Assembly (NCBI GenBank): GCA_024234895.1
Contig: JACKNJ010000011.1
Coordinates: 1-64,000, forward strand
Direction of reading: 5' to 3'
DNA: 64,000 bases
Source: Gammaproteobacteria bacterium
Lineage (GTDB): Bacteria; Pseudomonadota; Gammaproteobacteria; JACKNK01
A program made the position numbers and the translations under genes. This document shows, piece after piece, positions 1-10,262 of the stretch (position 1 is the stretch's first letter; each line of letters opens with the position of its first letter). The notes below the pieces were generated by a model. That model saw only the letters and a program-made list of their open reading frames with translations, was not told where the DNA came from and ran no database searches.

Positions 1-8
1 GAAAGATC

Positions 9-276
9 TTGGCTTGGACGGTTGAGTACACCGCGACGGCCAAGGAGCAGATGAGCAAACTTTGATAAGCCAGTGGCGCGACGCATTGTCGATTTCATGG
101 ACGAGCGCGTTGCCGGGTTGGAAAACCCTCGCGACACAGGTAAGCCGCTGACCGGCCCGCTAGGCGGCCTCTGGCGGTACCGCGTAGGTGATTACCGGGT
201 GATCTGCGACATTCAGGACAGCACTTTGCGCATCCTCGTGGTGCTGGTTGGCAACCGGAACAAGATTTATCGGTAG
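9..276 (+). pseudogene. RelE/ParE-family toxin, frameshifted
   Basis: Two reading frames together make a RelE-type mRNA interferase of about 89 residues. Frame 1 runs from a TTG at 9 (AWTVEYTATAKEQMSKL) and hits stops at 63-68. The rest (DKPVARRIVDFMDERV...GGLWRYRVGDYRVICDI...VGNRNKIYR) lies in the next frame from about 64 to 276. Removing one T from the TTT at about 61-63 restores a continuous protein. The WRYRVGDYRVIC stretch and the C-terminal NRxxxYR are typical of the family, which cleaves mRNA at ribosomes and is neutralised by a RelB antitoxin. The antitoxin would lie upstream, outside the window. A GTG at 73 could start a 67-residue fragment lacking the first strand and helix. The gene is either decayed or carries a sequencing error. 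Confidence 0.75.
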
Positions 277-639
277 GTCACTGATATGGAAGGTTGCGCA
301 ATACGCGCAATGATCCATGTAACACACCCTGCGTTCATGAGCTTGCCGAGTTAATCGCGTGCTTTACTTCTTGCTAAAGCCATCATCCAACTCCACGCCA
401 GCGGTTGTTGCGTCCCGCTCGATACACGGCAAAGGTCCGAAGATGCCCCGGCCTCTTCGGACCTTTGTTTTTCGGGGGAAAAGAGAAAGGATGGATTTGG
501 CTCCGATGTCCTCATCGCGCACGATTCACGAAGCCGCCGGGCCGAAAGCCGATAGCCCGGCGCTCCGGTTCGGCATAGTTCAAACGGCAGCCTGACGTCC
601 GTCGGCGGCCGTGAGGGCATCGATGCGGCGCTACGGCGA
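277..639. other. intergenic, no supported gene
   Basis: I see no convincing coding frame here: the frames present have no family resemblance and overlap each other. The stretch holds one strong hairpin terminator at 431-475. Left of it is about 150 bases of unassigned sequence that could be the tail of a small transcript. Confidence 0.5.
431..475 (+). terminator. intrinsic terminator
   Basis: A perfect 13-base inverted repeat, AAAGGTCCGAAGA (431-443) and TCTTCGGACCTTT (454-466), with a 10-base loop, is followed by TGTTTTT. It reads on the plus strand. The only plus-strand gene upstream is the broken toxin, so it may end that transcript or an unannotated small RNA. Confidence 0.7.
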
Positions 640-1536
640 TCAGCGGTTGCGATGCGGCCCCAGCGGCCAGTACGCAACCAGCATGGCGGCATCGGGGGTG
701 TATTCGTCCGGCGTCGCCAACTCGAACCGATCGATGGCGCTCTGTTGCAGGGCTTCGCGTCCGGCCAGGGTATGCGTCATGTTGAGCAGAGCCTCGCGCA
801 GCCGCGCGCGAGCCTCGATCGGCACCCCGGGTGATGCCGACAACGCCGGGGCGGAGTGTTGCGCGGTGCTTGCCACCACGAACAGACCCGGGAACACGTT
901 CACCAGGCGCGACGGGATGAAGGCCGCGCGCACCCGCCCCTCGCGCAGGGCCTGCACCGCTTCCTCGGTGCTGGCGATGTCGGTGACCACGGGTTTGCGG
1001 ATCACGTTCGGAAACATGGCATCGAGCAGCACTGCGCCCATGCCGGGTGAACTGAAGCTCGCGATCGGTTCGGCAATGATCTCGTTGATCTCCATCACCA
1101 GATCGTCGTCGCGGGTCACGAGGCTGTAACTCACCTTGTCCGGGATGCGCGCAAGGACTTCGAAGCCCATGTATTCGACGCGATAACCGGTGAAATGGCT
1201 GGCATCGAGGACGAGGTCGGGGGCGCGATCGAGGCGCAACATGCCCTGCCAGTAGGCGACGAAATTGGGCGAGGTGACGAGCCGGATGCGGTAGCCGGTG
1301 ACCAGCGAGAGGTGATCGGCGAGCGGTTGATAGCGCTCGTGGGTGGCTTCCGGAGACAGCACCGGCTGCACGGCGAGATCGAGTTCGAGGGGCCCTTCGG
1401 CGGCCCGCGCTGGTGAGCCGAGCAGCACACCCGTGGCAAACAGCACACCCAGTACCGAGGCGGCGGAGCGCGCGATCCTTGCTCCAAAGGACGACGGACA
1501 GTCCGGCGTGGCGCGACTACGGCGATTCATACTCAC
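640..1536 (-). CDS. PhnD-like periplasmic substrate-binding protein
   Basis: A 298-residue exported protein. After a basic N-terminus (RRSRATP...) a hydrophobic segment (SVLGVLFATGVLLGSPARA) ends in an AxA-type signal peptidase site near residue 45. The mature part has the PhnD/PF12974 pattern: an opening strand (LDLAVQPVLSPEATHERYQPLADHL), a binding-cleft region (PNFVAYWQGMLRLDRAPDLVLDASHFTGYRVEYMGFEVLARI) and a C-terminal repeat of the lobe. Relatives bind phosphonate/phosphite or act as sensor inputs. No permease or ATPase lies next to it, so it is an orphan binding protein whose ligand cannot be read from sequence. It is shorter and more divergent than transport PhnD. Confidence 0.7.
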   Translation of the reverse strand: MSMNRRSRATPDCPSSFGARIARSAASVLGVLFATGVLLGSPARAAEGPLELDLAVQPVLSPEATHERYQPLADHLSLVTGYRIRLVTSPNFVAYWQGMLRLDRAPDLVLDASHFTGYRVEYMGFEVLARIPDKVSYSLVTRDDDLVMEINEIIAEPIASFSSPGMGAVLLDAMFPNVIRKPVVTDIASTEEAVQALREGRVRAAFIPSRLVNVFPGLFVVASTAQHSAPALSASPGVPIEARARLREALLNMTHTLAGREALQQSAIDRFELATPDEYTPDAAMLVAYWPLGPHRNR

Positions 1537-1747
1537 TCCATGTTTGAAAACGCAACGCGGCGAATCATGCCTGCAACGTTACGGCGGCGCGAGTCGTCCC
1601 TGGCGCCAACCCCCAAATGCGTTGGAAAAAATGGCTGGTGGCCGTAAGCAAGCGGGCGATGTGGCTGCGGTCAAATCACCGCCTGCGAACACAGCGCCGT
1701 GACAGACCGCCATTGCGGGTTGGCGATTCGAGAGGATGAATGCGGGG

Positions 1748-3595
1748 TTACTTCGCGTCTTCAGGCGCAGGCTTCTCTTCCTGCACCGGTTCCGATCTTG
1801 CCAGCACGACCGGGTGTTCGTTGAAGTTCAGCGGGCAGTCACCCGGACATTGCTTTTCGCACGAGTTCTGGTCGATGAGGTTCTGCCAACAATACCGAAG
1901 CGCTTTCGTGCGGGTGCGAAACAGCGTTTTGCTGCCGATGAGTTCGGTCAGGTGCATGCGGTCAAACAAGCTCACCAGCGGCGTCTTCGCGCGGGCCACC
2001 AGCAGTTCAATGCCCATCCTGTTCAGGCGCACGATCAGGTCGTGCAGCATTTCCTCACCGGTTGCATCGATCTCGCTGATGCCTTCCGCGTCGATCAGCA
2101 GGTACTTCATGTTCGGACTGGCGGCCAGTCGCTCCAGTACCTTGTCCTCGAAATAGCCGGCATTGGCGAAATACAGCGGGCCATCGAAACGCAACACGGT
2201 GATGTGCGCGCACGTTGGCAGAATATGTGCCGTGGCATCGCGCAGCGTGTCGTCAGCATGCCTCGACAGGACGGCCATATACGGTCGCCGGGTGCGCCAG
2301 ACGTACAGGCCGAGCGAAAGCATGACGCCGATCAGCATGCCCTTGTCCAGGTGCGGCGCCATCAGGATGGTCAGGAAGAACGTGGTCACCGAGACAATGG
2401 CATCGTGCGGCTGAACATCCCATTCGTGCTTGATCGGTTTCAGCCGAATCAGCTTGATCACCGCCATGATGATCACGGCCGCCAGGGTGGCCTGCGGCAA
2501 GTGGTAGAGCAGCGGTGTGAGGTAGAGCAGGGCGACGCCGACGATGGCGCCGGTGATCACCGAGGAAAACCCGGTCACGGCGCCGTTGTTGATGTTGACC
2601 GCGGAGCGCGAAAAGGAGCCCGAGACCGGGTAACCGTGCGAGAAGGCCGAGACGACATTCGCGATGCCCTGGCCCATCAGTTCCTGGTTGGCATTCAGGC
2701 GTTGCTTGGTGCGGATTGCCATCGCCTTGGCCACCGAGATGGCTTCCATGAAGCCCACCAGGGCGATAACCAAGGCAGTGCTGATCAACTGGGTCAGCAC
2801 ATTCCAGTCGATCCGCGGCACGGAGAAATCGGGCAGACCGGCGGGAATGGAACCAACGATGGCTCCGCCCAATTCCTGATAGCCCAGGCCATATGACCCG
2901 AGCGTGGTCAGAACCACCGCGACCAGGACACCCGGCACATGTGGGAAAAACCTCGCCAACAAAACGATAGTCAGAAAGGCGGTGGACGCCATCGCCACGG
3001 TTGGCCAGCGCGGCTGCTCGGCAATGGCACGGAATACCCGCCAGACACTCTCCAGGTAGTACTCCGACCGTTCCACGTCGACGCCGAACAATTTGCTGAG
3101 CTGCGAGGAGGCAATGATCAATGCGGCGGCATTGGTAAAGCCCATGACGACCGGATGCGAGAGGAAATCGACCAGTTCGCCGAGGCGGAACACGCCCAGG
3201 GCGATCTGGAACAGCCCCACCGCGAGCGCCAGCATGATCGCATAGGCGATATAGCCTTCCGTGCCGGCACTGGCGAGAGGCTCCAGCGCCGCTGCGGTCA
3301 GCAGTGAAACGACGGCAACCGGTCCGGTCTGGAGTTGCCGCGACGAACCCATGATGGCGGCGATCATCGGCGGGAGAAACGCGGCGTAAAGGCCGTAGTA
3401 GGGCGGAAGACCGGCCAGTTGCGCATACGCCATCGACTGCGGAATCAGCACCATGGCGACGGTGATGCCGGCGAGGACGTCGGCCCTCAGAACGTTCGTA
3501 TCCTTCAGTTCGCCGACCCATACCCGGAATGGGACGAACATGCCTGCGAGGCTGCGGAAGAACTGAGCCAACTCCCGTTGGTAGTTTTTGTTCAT
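1748..3595 (-). CDS. SulP-family anion transporter with STAS domain
   Basis: A 615-residue inner-membrane permease. Residues about 25-420 hold the SulP transport core, opening with the family signature (DVLAGITVAMVLIPQSMAYAQLAGLPPYYGLYAAF in several pieces). Residues about 445-560 form a cytoplasmic STAS domain (VLRFDGPLYFANAGYF, LLIDAEGISEIDATG). I chose the ATG at 3595 (MNKNYQRELAQ) because GAGG lies just upstream; a start 30 bases earlier is possible. Members move sulfate, bicarbonate or other anions, and in a sulfur oxidiser either sulfate export or bicarbonate uptake would make sense. Unusual is a tail after the STAS domain with four cysteines (SCEKQCPGDCPLNFN, about residues 578-592, plus C in RYCWQ). 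Confidence 0.9.
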   Translation of the reverse strand: MNKNYQRELAQFFRSLAGMFVPFRVWVGELKDTNVLRADVLAGITVAMVLIPQSMAYAQLAGLPPYYGLYAAFLPPMIAAIMGSSRQLQTGPVAVVSLLTAAALEPLASAGTEGYIAYAIMLALAVGLFQIALGVFRLGELVDFLSHPVVMGFTNAAALIIASSQLSKLFGVDVERSEYYLESVWRVFRAIAEQPRWPTVAMASTAFLTIVLLARFFPHVPGVLVAVVLTTLGSYGLGYQELGGAIVGSIPAGLPDFSVPRIDWNVLTQLISTALVIALVGFMEAISVAKAMAIRTKQRLNANQELMGQGIANVVSAFSHGYPVSGSFSRSAVNINNGAVTGFSSVITGAIVGVALLYLTPLLYHLPQATLAAVIIMAVIKLIRLKPIKHEWDVQPHDAIVSVTTFFLTILMAPHLDKGMLIGVMLSLGLYVWRTRRPYMAVLSRHADDTLRDATAHILPTCAHITVLRFDGPLYFANAGYFEDKVLERLAASPNMKYLLIDAEGISEIDATGEEMLHDLIVRLNRMGIELLVARAKTPLVSLFDRMHLTELIGSKTLFRTRTKALRYCWQNLIDQNSCEKQCPGDCPLNFNEHPVVLARSEPVQEEKPAPEDAK

Positions 3596-3704
3596 GGTGC
3601 CTCGATCGTGTCGGGGAATACCCACGAACGCGCCGGCTCGCCGGGCGGGAAGCGCGTGCTTGTCCGGGCCAGGTGATGCGGTGCCACCCTGCGCTCAATC
3701 TCGC

Positions 3705-4139
3705 TCAGCACTGTTCCCAGGGCAGGCCGTGGTAGCGCCAGCCGCCCACGGTGCTGCGGTGATGCTCGTCGTCGAGTTCGCCTTCAAAGCCTTCATCGAC
3801 GTGGTAAATCTCGCGCATTCCGGATGCGATCAACACACGACCCGCGTCCAGCGAGCGTTTGCCGGAGCGGCAGATCAGGATGACCGGCGCGCAGCCTTTC
3901 TCGTTGGCGCAGTAGGCGCCGCCCAGCATCAGCTTGCGGACCTCGGTGGCGAAATGCGGATTGACCTCCCAGTCCGGCTCGTCGATCCAGGCGACGTGCA
4001 CGGCACCCTTGGGGTGGCCGACGAAGAGGAATTCCATGCTGGAGCGGATGTCCACCAGCACCGCGCGCGGTTCCTGCTGGACGAGTTGCCAGGCGGCGTG
4101 CGGGGACATCGGCTTGGGGTCGGACTCACTGTGCGCCAT
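3705..4139 (-). CDS. single-domain rhodanese
   Basis: A 144-residue cytoplasmic protein with one complete rhodanese domain: the N-terminal LVDIRSSMEFLFVGHPKGAVHV motif, and the catalytic loop CRSGKRS whose cysteine would carry the persulfide. The C-terminal region (GFEGELDDEHHRSTVGGWRYHGLPW) matches the small rhodaneses common in sulfur oxidisers, where they pass sulfane sulfur between enzymes. It follows the SulP gene on the same strand with a gap of about 110 bases, so the two may be expressed separately. An extra segment (YCANEKGCAPV) before the catalytic strand adds two cysteines. Confidence 0.92.
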   Translation of the reverse strand: MAHSESDPKPMSPHAAWQLVQQEPRAVLVDIRSSMEFLFVGHPKGAVHVAWIDEPDWEVNPHFATEVRKLMLGGAYCANEKGCAPVILICRSGKRSLDAGRVLIASGMREIYHVDEGFEGELDDEHHRSTVGGWRYHGLPWEQC

Positions 4140-4166
4140 GTTGAACCTCGCGACTGGACGACGTGA

Positions 4167-4241
4167 TGTAGGAGCGGCTTCAGCCGCGAACGGCGCAGGG
4201 GAATGTCTGCTTCGCCGATCGCGGCTGAAGCCGCTCCTACA
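4167..4241. repeat. REP-type palindromic element
   Basis: Inverted 23-base arms open with TGTAGGAGCGGCTTCAGCCG (4167-4189) and recur as the complement at 4219-4241, around a 29-base middle. Each arm is itself a small hairpin (GCGGCTTCAGCCGC). The same unit recurs at 12860, 30062 and 30818, between genes. It matches the repetitive extragenic palindromes of Pseudomonas and related bacteria, normally spread by a RAYT (Y1) transposase; none is in the window. Confidence 0.85.
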
Positions 4242-4256
4242 ACATAGTCACGAAGC

Positions 4257-5453
4257 TCAGAAAACCTGTAACCGTTCCAGGGTCCATTTGAGCCCGGTCA
4301 GGCCGATCAGCAGCGAGCCGGGGATGATGACCAGCGGGCGATACAGCCGATGGCCGTTGAACCAGCGTCCGACGGCGAGGAAGGCGGCGCCGATGATTGC
4401 GAGCTGGCCCGCCTCGACGCCGATGTTGAAGCTGATCAGGGCGGTCAGGAAGGCATCGTCGGGCATGCCGAAATCGCGCAGCATCCCGGCGAAGCCGAGC
4501 CCGTGCAGCAGTCCGAAACCGAACACGAGGAAGAGGCGGGAGCGGTGCAGGGACTTTGCCCAGACGTTCTCGAGACCAACGTAGGCGATCGACAGCGCGA
4601 TCAGCGGTTCGACGATACGCGGCGGCAGATCCACGTAGCCGGCGGTGGCGAGCCCGAGCGTGATCGTGTGGGCGATGGTGAACATGGTCACCTGCCACAG
4701 CAACGGCTTCATGCGGGTCGACAGCAGGAAGATGCCGAGTATGAACAGGATGTGATCCATGCCGCGCGGCACGATGTGATCGAAGCCGACGCTGACGTAG
4801 GACCAGACGACATCGAGGAACGGCCGCTTGGCGAAGATCTCGGTCAGCGAGTACGGCTCGCTGGGCACGTCCTCCCGGATCCACTGGTGTTCGGACCAGT
4901 GGTACTGCTGCGTGGCCTCGTCGACCTGCCGCACGCGCACGGCGCTGTCGCCGAACGCGAGCGGGTAGTACCAGGTCAGGCTGCGGGCATTGCGCGGGAT
5001 CTCGCCGACCAGCTTGATCACGCTGATGCGTGGCACCTTGGTGTAGCCGCGAGCGGGGATGTCGACGCCGGCCAGACTCAACGCTGCTTCATTGCCGTCG
5101 AAGCGGAGCTTGATCTCGTGAGCGAGGCGTGGCTTGAACGGTTCGAACGCCGCCGCCAGGGACGCCGGGTCCAGCACCCGGAGCGCGTCATACTCGGCGG
5201 CGTTGGGGGCGTCCTGAGTGTTCCGGTAGCGACCGTTGATACCCGTCAGCAGGGCCTCGATGCTGGCGCGCAGCTCGATCTCGAAGCGACCATCGCTGAA
5301 CACGCTGATCTCGACCAGCGCCGGCTTGACCACATCGGCACGCAAGGACCCGAACGGGAGCAGCAGCATGCCAAGCAGAAACAGGACGAGCGATATGGTT
5401 CGGAATTTGCTGACCAGGCTTTCGTCAATCGGTTTGACAGTTGGAATGTTCAA
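4257..5453 (-). CDS. HupE/UreJ-family membrane protein with exported N-terminal domain
   Basis: A 398-residue protein in two parts. Residues 1-40 hold a signal or anchor segment (ISLVLFLLGMLLLPFGSLRA). Residues about 40-220 form a periplasmic domain of unknown role. Residues about 225-395 carry the HupE/UreJ_2 module with roughly six membrane helices and the signature GFDHIVPRGMDHILFILGIF, then FTIAHTITLGL and FGLLHGLGFAG, whose conserved His and Asp residues suggest metal (nickel or cobalt) handling. Relatives are proposed metal permeases for hydrogenase or urease, yet neither enzyme is nearby. The gene ends close to a REP element that separates it from the rhodanese gene. Confidence 0.85.
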   Translation of the reverse strand: MNIPTVKPIDESLVSKFRTISLVLFLLGMLLLPFGSLRADVVKPALVEISVFSDGRFEIELRASIEALLTGINGRYRNTQDAPNAAEYDALRVLDPASLAAAFEPFKPRLAHEIKLRFDGNEAALSLAGVDIPARGYTKVPRISVIKLVGEIPRNARSLTWYYPLAFGDSAVRVRQVDEATQQYHWSEHQWIREDVPSEPYSLTEIFAKRPFLDVVWSYVSVGFDHIVPRGMDHILFILGIFLLSTRMKPLLWQVTMFTIAHTITLGLATAGYVDLPPRIVEPLIALSIAYVGLENVWAKSLHRSRLFLVFGFGLLHGLGFAGMLRDFGMPDDAFLTALISFNIGVEAGQLAIIGAAFLAVGRWFNGHRLYRPLVIIPGSLLIGLTGLKWTLERLQVF

Positions 5454-5655
5454 GTCTTATCTGAGCGGGTTGCCGGGATGCGAACGTTCACACAGCGGGC
5501 CTTATACAAGAATCATGCTCCCGATGTGTGCCCGGTCATTCAGCGGATGGACCGATTCTCATAAGGCGGACGAGGCGGCCCAGGTCGTGCAAATTGCACC
5601 TTGGCGTGTTGTCTTGCCATCCGACCCCAGCCGATTCCAATAACCAGCCACAGGC

Positions 5656-5683
5656 ATAACCCCACGGGTATAACCCCACGGTT
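5656..5683 (+). promoter_or_regulatory. tandem 14-base repeat upstream of soxB
   Basis: Two adjacent near-identical units, ATAACCCCACGGGT and ATAACCCCACGGTT, end 28 bases before the soxB start and are followed by ATAT. Spaced direct repeats of this size just upstream of a ribosome site often bind a dimeric regulator; which one is unknown, and no regulator gene is adjacent. Confidence 0.45.
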
Positions 5684-5711
5684 ATATCCGAGTAACACCT
5701 CAGGAGCGCAC

Positions 5712-7640
5712 ATGACATCCATCGATCGACGCAAGTTTATGAAGCTCATGGCCGGCGGCACCGCCGCCGTGGCTACCGGCAGTCTGCTCAGCGCGTGCGG
5801 CACCGAAACCACCGCCGCCGAGCCCGGCTTCAAGCTGCCCAAGGATTTCTACGATGTGCCGATGAAGGGCACCGCGCGAATCCTGCACACCACCGACTGG
5901 CACGGCCAGTTGCTGCCGGTCTACTTCCGCGAGCCGAACGTGAACCTGGGTGTCGGCGATGCTTATGGCCGTCCGCCGCACGTGGTCGGCAAGAAGCTGC
6001 TCAAGGCGATGGGGATCGAGGAGAACAGCCCGGAGGCGTATGCCTACACCTATCTGAATTTCGACAAGGAAGCCGCGCGCATCGGCCGTACCGGCGGCGC
6101 CGCGCACATGAAGACCATCCTGGATCGTCTGCGCGCGCAGGCCGGTGGCCGTGAGAACACCATCACGCTCGATGGCGGTGACCTCTGGCAGGGCTCCGGC
6201 ACCTCGCTGTGGACGCGCGGCGTGGACATGGTCGAGATGTCCAACATCCTCGGCATCGACGTCATGGTCGGCCACTGGGAGTTCACCTACAAAGAGGACG
6301 AGGTTCTGTCCAACGTCGCGCTGTTCAAGGGCGATTTCATCGGCCAGAACGTGCGCGTGAAGCCGGATTCGCTGTTCGGCGACGAATACCCGGCTCTGGT
6401 CGAGAAATATGACGGTCGCGGCCTGTTCGACGAGGATTCCGGCCACGCCTTCCAGCCTTACGTGATCAAGGAGATCAACGGCGCGCGCATCGCCATCGTC
6501 GGTCAGGCCTTCCCGCGTACCGCCAACGCCAACCCGCCGGAGTTCTTCCCGGATTGGTCGTTCGGCCTGCGCGAGGACGACATGGTCGCGCTGGTCGAGA
6601 AGATCCGCGCCGACGAGAGCCCGGACGCGGTCGTGCTGCTGTCGCACAACGGCATGGACGTGGACATCAAGATGGCCGAGCGCGTGCCCGGTCTGAACGC
6701 GGTGTTCGGCGGTCACACCCACGACGGCATGCCGAAGCCGGTGGTGGTCAAGAACGTCTCCGGCGGCGAGTGCCTGGTCACCAATGCCGGTTCCAACGGC
6801 AAGTACGTCGGCGTGATGGACTTCGACATCCAGGGCGGCGAGCTCAAGGGAATGTCCTACAAGATGCTGCCGATCTTCACCGAGGCGGTGCCGGCGGACC
6901 CGGAGATGGACGCCTTCATCAAGCAGCTGCGCACCACCCGCTACGACGAGAAGATCGTCGAGAGCCGCAACCCGGATCGCTTCTACAGTCCCGACCGCGT
7001 CGGCAAGACCTACGGCGAAATCCTCGACGAGAAGCTCGCCATCGCCGACCGCACCCTGTACCGCCGTGGCAACTTCATGGGCACCTGGGATCAGGTCCTC
7101 TGCAACGCGCTGCGCGAGGAATACGACGCCGACATCGCCATGTCCGCCGGCGTGCGCTGGGGCACCACCACGCTGAAGGGCGACTGGATCACCATGGAAG
7201 ACGTGATGACCCAGTGCTCGATGACCTACGGCGAGACCTACGTCAGCGAGATGACCGGCGAACAGCTCATGAACGTGCTGGAGCAGGTCGCCGACAACCT
7301 GTTCGATCCCGATCCGTACCTCCAGTCCGGCGGCGACATGGTCCGTGTCGGCGGCATGGACTACACGATCGACCCGTCCAAGAAGCTGTTCGAGCGACTC
7401 ACCGAGGCACGCCTGGACAACGGCGATCCGATCGACCCGGCCAAGACCTACAAGGTCGCCGGCTGGGCCGTCGTCAACCGCACGCCGGAAGGCCGTCTGA
7501 TGTGGGACGTGGTGCGTGATTACATCGTCAAGAACAAGGGCAAGGACAATGTCCTGCACCTGCCCAAGATCAACCACCCGACGCTGCTCAACGTGAACAC
7601 CAACCCGGGTATCGCGGATTACCCCGGCAAAAGCACCTGA
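5712..7640 (+). CDS. soxB: thiosulfohydrolase SoxB
   Basis: A 642-residue periplasmic enzyme of the Sox thiosulfate-oxidising complex. SoxB hydrolyses the sulfone group from the cysteine-S-thiosulfonate on the SoxYZ carrier, releasing sulfate, using two manganese ions. The N-terminus has a twin-arginine signal (DRRKFMKLMAGG, followed by a Cys-containing hydrophobic stretch). The metallophosphatase blocks are intact: HTTDWHGQLLP, TLDGGDLWQGSG, the SoxB-specific GHWEFTY in place of the nucleotidase GNHEF, LLSHNGMDVD and GGHTHDG. The start at 5712 has AGGAG upstream, and length is normal for the family. No soxAXYZ or soxCD lies within this window, so it is unlinked from its partners here. A terminator follows at 7673. 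Confidence 0.97.
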   Translation: MTSIDRRKFMKLMAGGTAAVATGSLLSACGTETTAAEPGFKLPKDFYDVPMKGTARILHTTDWHGQLLPVYFREPNVNLGVGDAYGRPPHVVGKKLLKAMGIEENSPEAYAYTYLNFDKEAARIGRTGGAAHMKTILDRLRAQAGGRENTITLDGGDLWQGSGTSLWTRGVDMVEMSNILGIDVMVGHWEFTYKEDEVLSNVALFKGDFIGQNVRVKPDSLFGDEYPALVEKYDGRGLFDEDSGHAFQPYVIKEINGARIAIVGQAFPRTANANPPEFFPDWSFGLREDDMVALVEKIRADESPDAVVLLSHNGMDVDIKMAERVPGLNAVFGGHTHDGMPKPVVVKNVSGGECLVTNAGSNGKYVGVMDFDIQGGELKGMSYKMLPIFTEAVPADPEMDAFIKQLRTTRYDEKIVESRNPDRFYSPDRVGKTYGEILDEKLAIADRTLYRRGNFMGTWDQVLCNALREEYDADIAMSAGVRWGTTTLKGDWITMEDVMTQCSMTYGETYVSEMTGEQLMNVLEQVADNLFDPDPYLQSGGDMVRVGGMDYTIDPSKKLFERLTEARLDNGDPIDPAKTYKVAGWAVVNRTPEGRLMWDVVRDYIVKNKGKDNVLHLPKINHPTLLNVNTNPGIADYPGKST

Positions 7641-7672
7641 TGGGCAGGGTCTCGACCCTGCGGTGACGAGAG

Positions 7673-7697
7673 AGCCCGGCCAAGCGCCGGGCTTTTT
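7673..7697 (+). terminator. soxB terminator
   Basis: AGCCCGGC (7673-7680), loop CAAGC, GCCGGGCT (7686-7693), then a T run. It lies about 30 bases past the soxB stop codon. Confidence 0.85.
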
Positions 7698-7768
7698 CTT
7701 TGGGCTTGACGATAAACCTTGGACACAGCAGCCTTCGCCACCTATTTCAGATCCAGCCAGGTGAATCC

Positions 7769-8083
7769 ATGTCCGAGTTCAACAACGTCACCGTCGTCCG
7801 CGAAGCCAACATCTATTTCGACGGCAAGGTCGTCAGCCGCACGGTGAAGTTCCCGGATGGCTCGAAGAAGACCCTCGGCCTGATGCAGCCCGGCGAATAC
7901 ACCTTCAACACCGGTGCCGCCGAGATCATGGAGATCATGCAGGGCGAGCTGACTGTGCAACTGCCGGGTTCCGACGAATGGCGCACGGTGAAGGGCGGGG
8001 AGAGTTTCGACGTGCCGGCCAACTCGGCGTTCACGATGCGCGTGACCGCACTGTCTGATTACTGCTGCTCGTTCGTCGATTGA
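7769..8083 (+). CDS. ppnP: pyrimidine/purine nucleoside phosphorylase PpnP
   Basis: A 104-residue small beta-barrel (cupin-like) protein of the YaiE/DUF1255 family, which phosphorolyses several nucleosides to base and ribose 1-phosphate. The sequence matches along its length: FNNVTVVREANIYFDGKVVSRTV, then LGLMQPGEYTFNTGAAEIMEIMQGEL, GGESFDVPANSAF and the C-terminal YCCSFVD. The ATG at 7769 was taken because homologues begin MSEFNNV. A weak GGTG lies upstream. It stands alone between the soxB terminator and a convergent terminator shared with acs. Confidence 0.95.
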   Translation: MSEFNNVTVVREANIYFDGKVVSRTVKFPDGSKKTLGLMQPGEYTFNTGAAEIMEIMQGELTVQLPGSDEWRTVKGGESFDVPANSAFTMRVTALSDYCCSFVD

Positions 8084-8192
8084 TACCGCAGGCGTCGGGT
8101 GCGCTTTGCGCACCGTAAACAGCGGAGTGGTTGTGCTTCTACGCTGGGGGTGCCTGTAAATGTTGCTTTCGGCGCGCGGAGCGCACCCTACG

Positions 8193-8222
8193 AAAAACGC
8201 CCGGCAATGCCGGGCGTTTTTC
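8193..8222. terminator. bidirectional terminator between ppnP and acs
   Basis: AAAAACGCCCGGC (8193-8205), loop AAT, GCCGGGCGTTTTT (8209-8221). With A and T tracts on both sides it can serve both convergent genes. Confidence 0.85.
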
Positions 8223-8241
8223 GTTCCAACGAGGGTGGCGC

Positions 8242-10191
<1,950 letters not shown>

Positions 10192-10262
10192 CGAAGATTC
10201 TCCTCGTGGTGCGAATCAGGGCGTTCGGATTGTTATCCGGCGCAGTTTAAACGGGTATGGGT

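Noticed and set aside
351..692. Minus-strand frame of 113 codons, and overlapping plus-strand frames
   Set aside because: No conservation signal, overlaps the terminator at 431 and the end of the PhnD-like gene.
5700..7577. Long minus-strand frame opposite soxB
   Set aside because: Same shadow composition; soxB is complete with all its motifs on the other strand.
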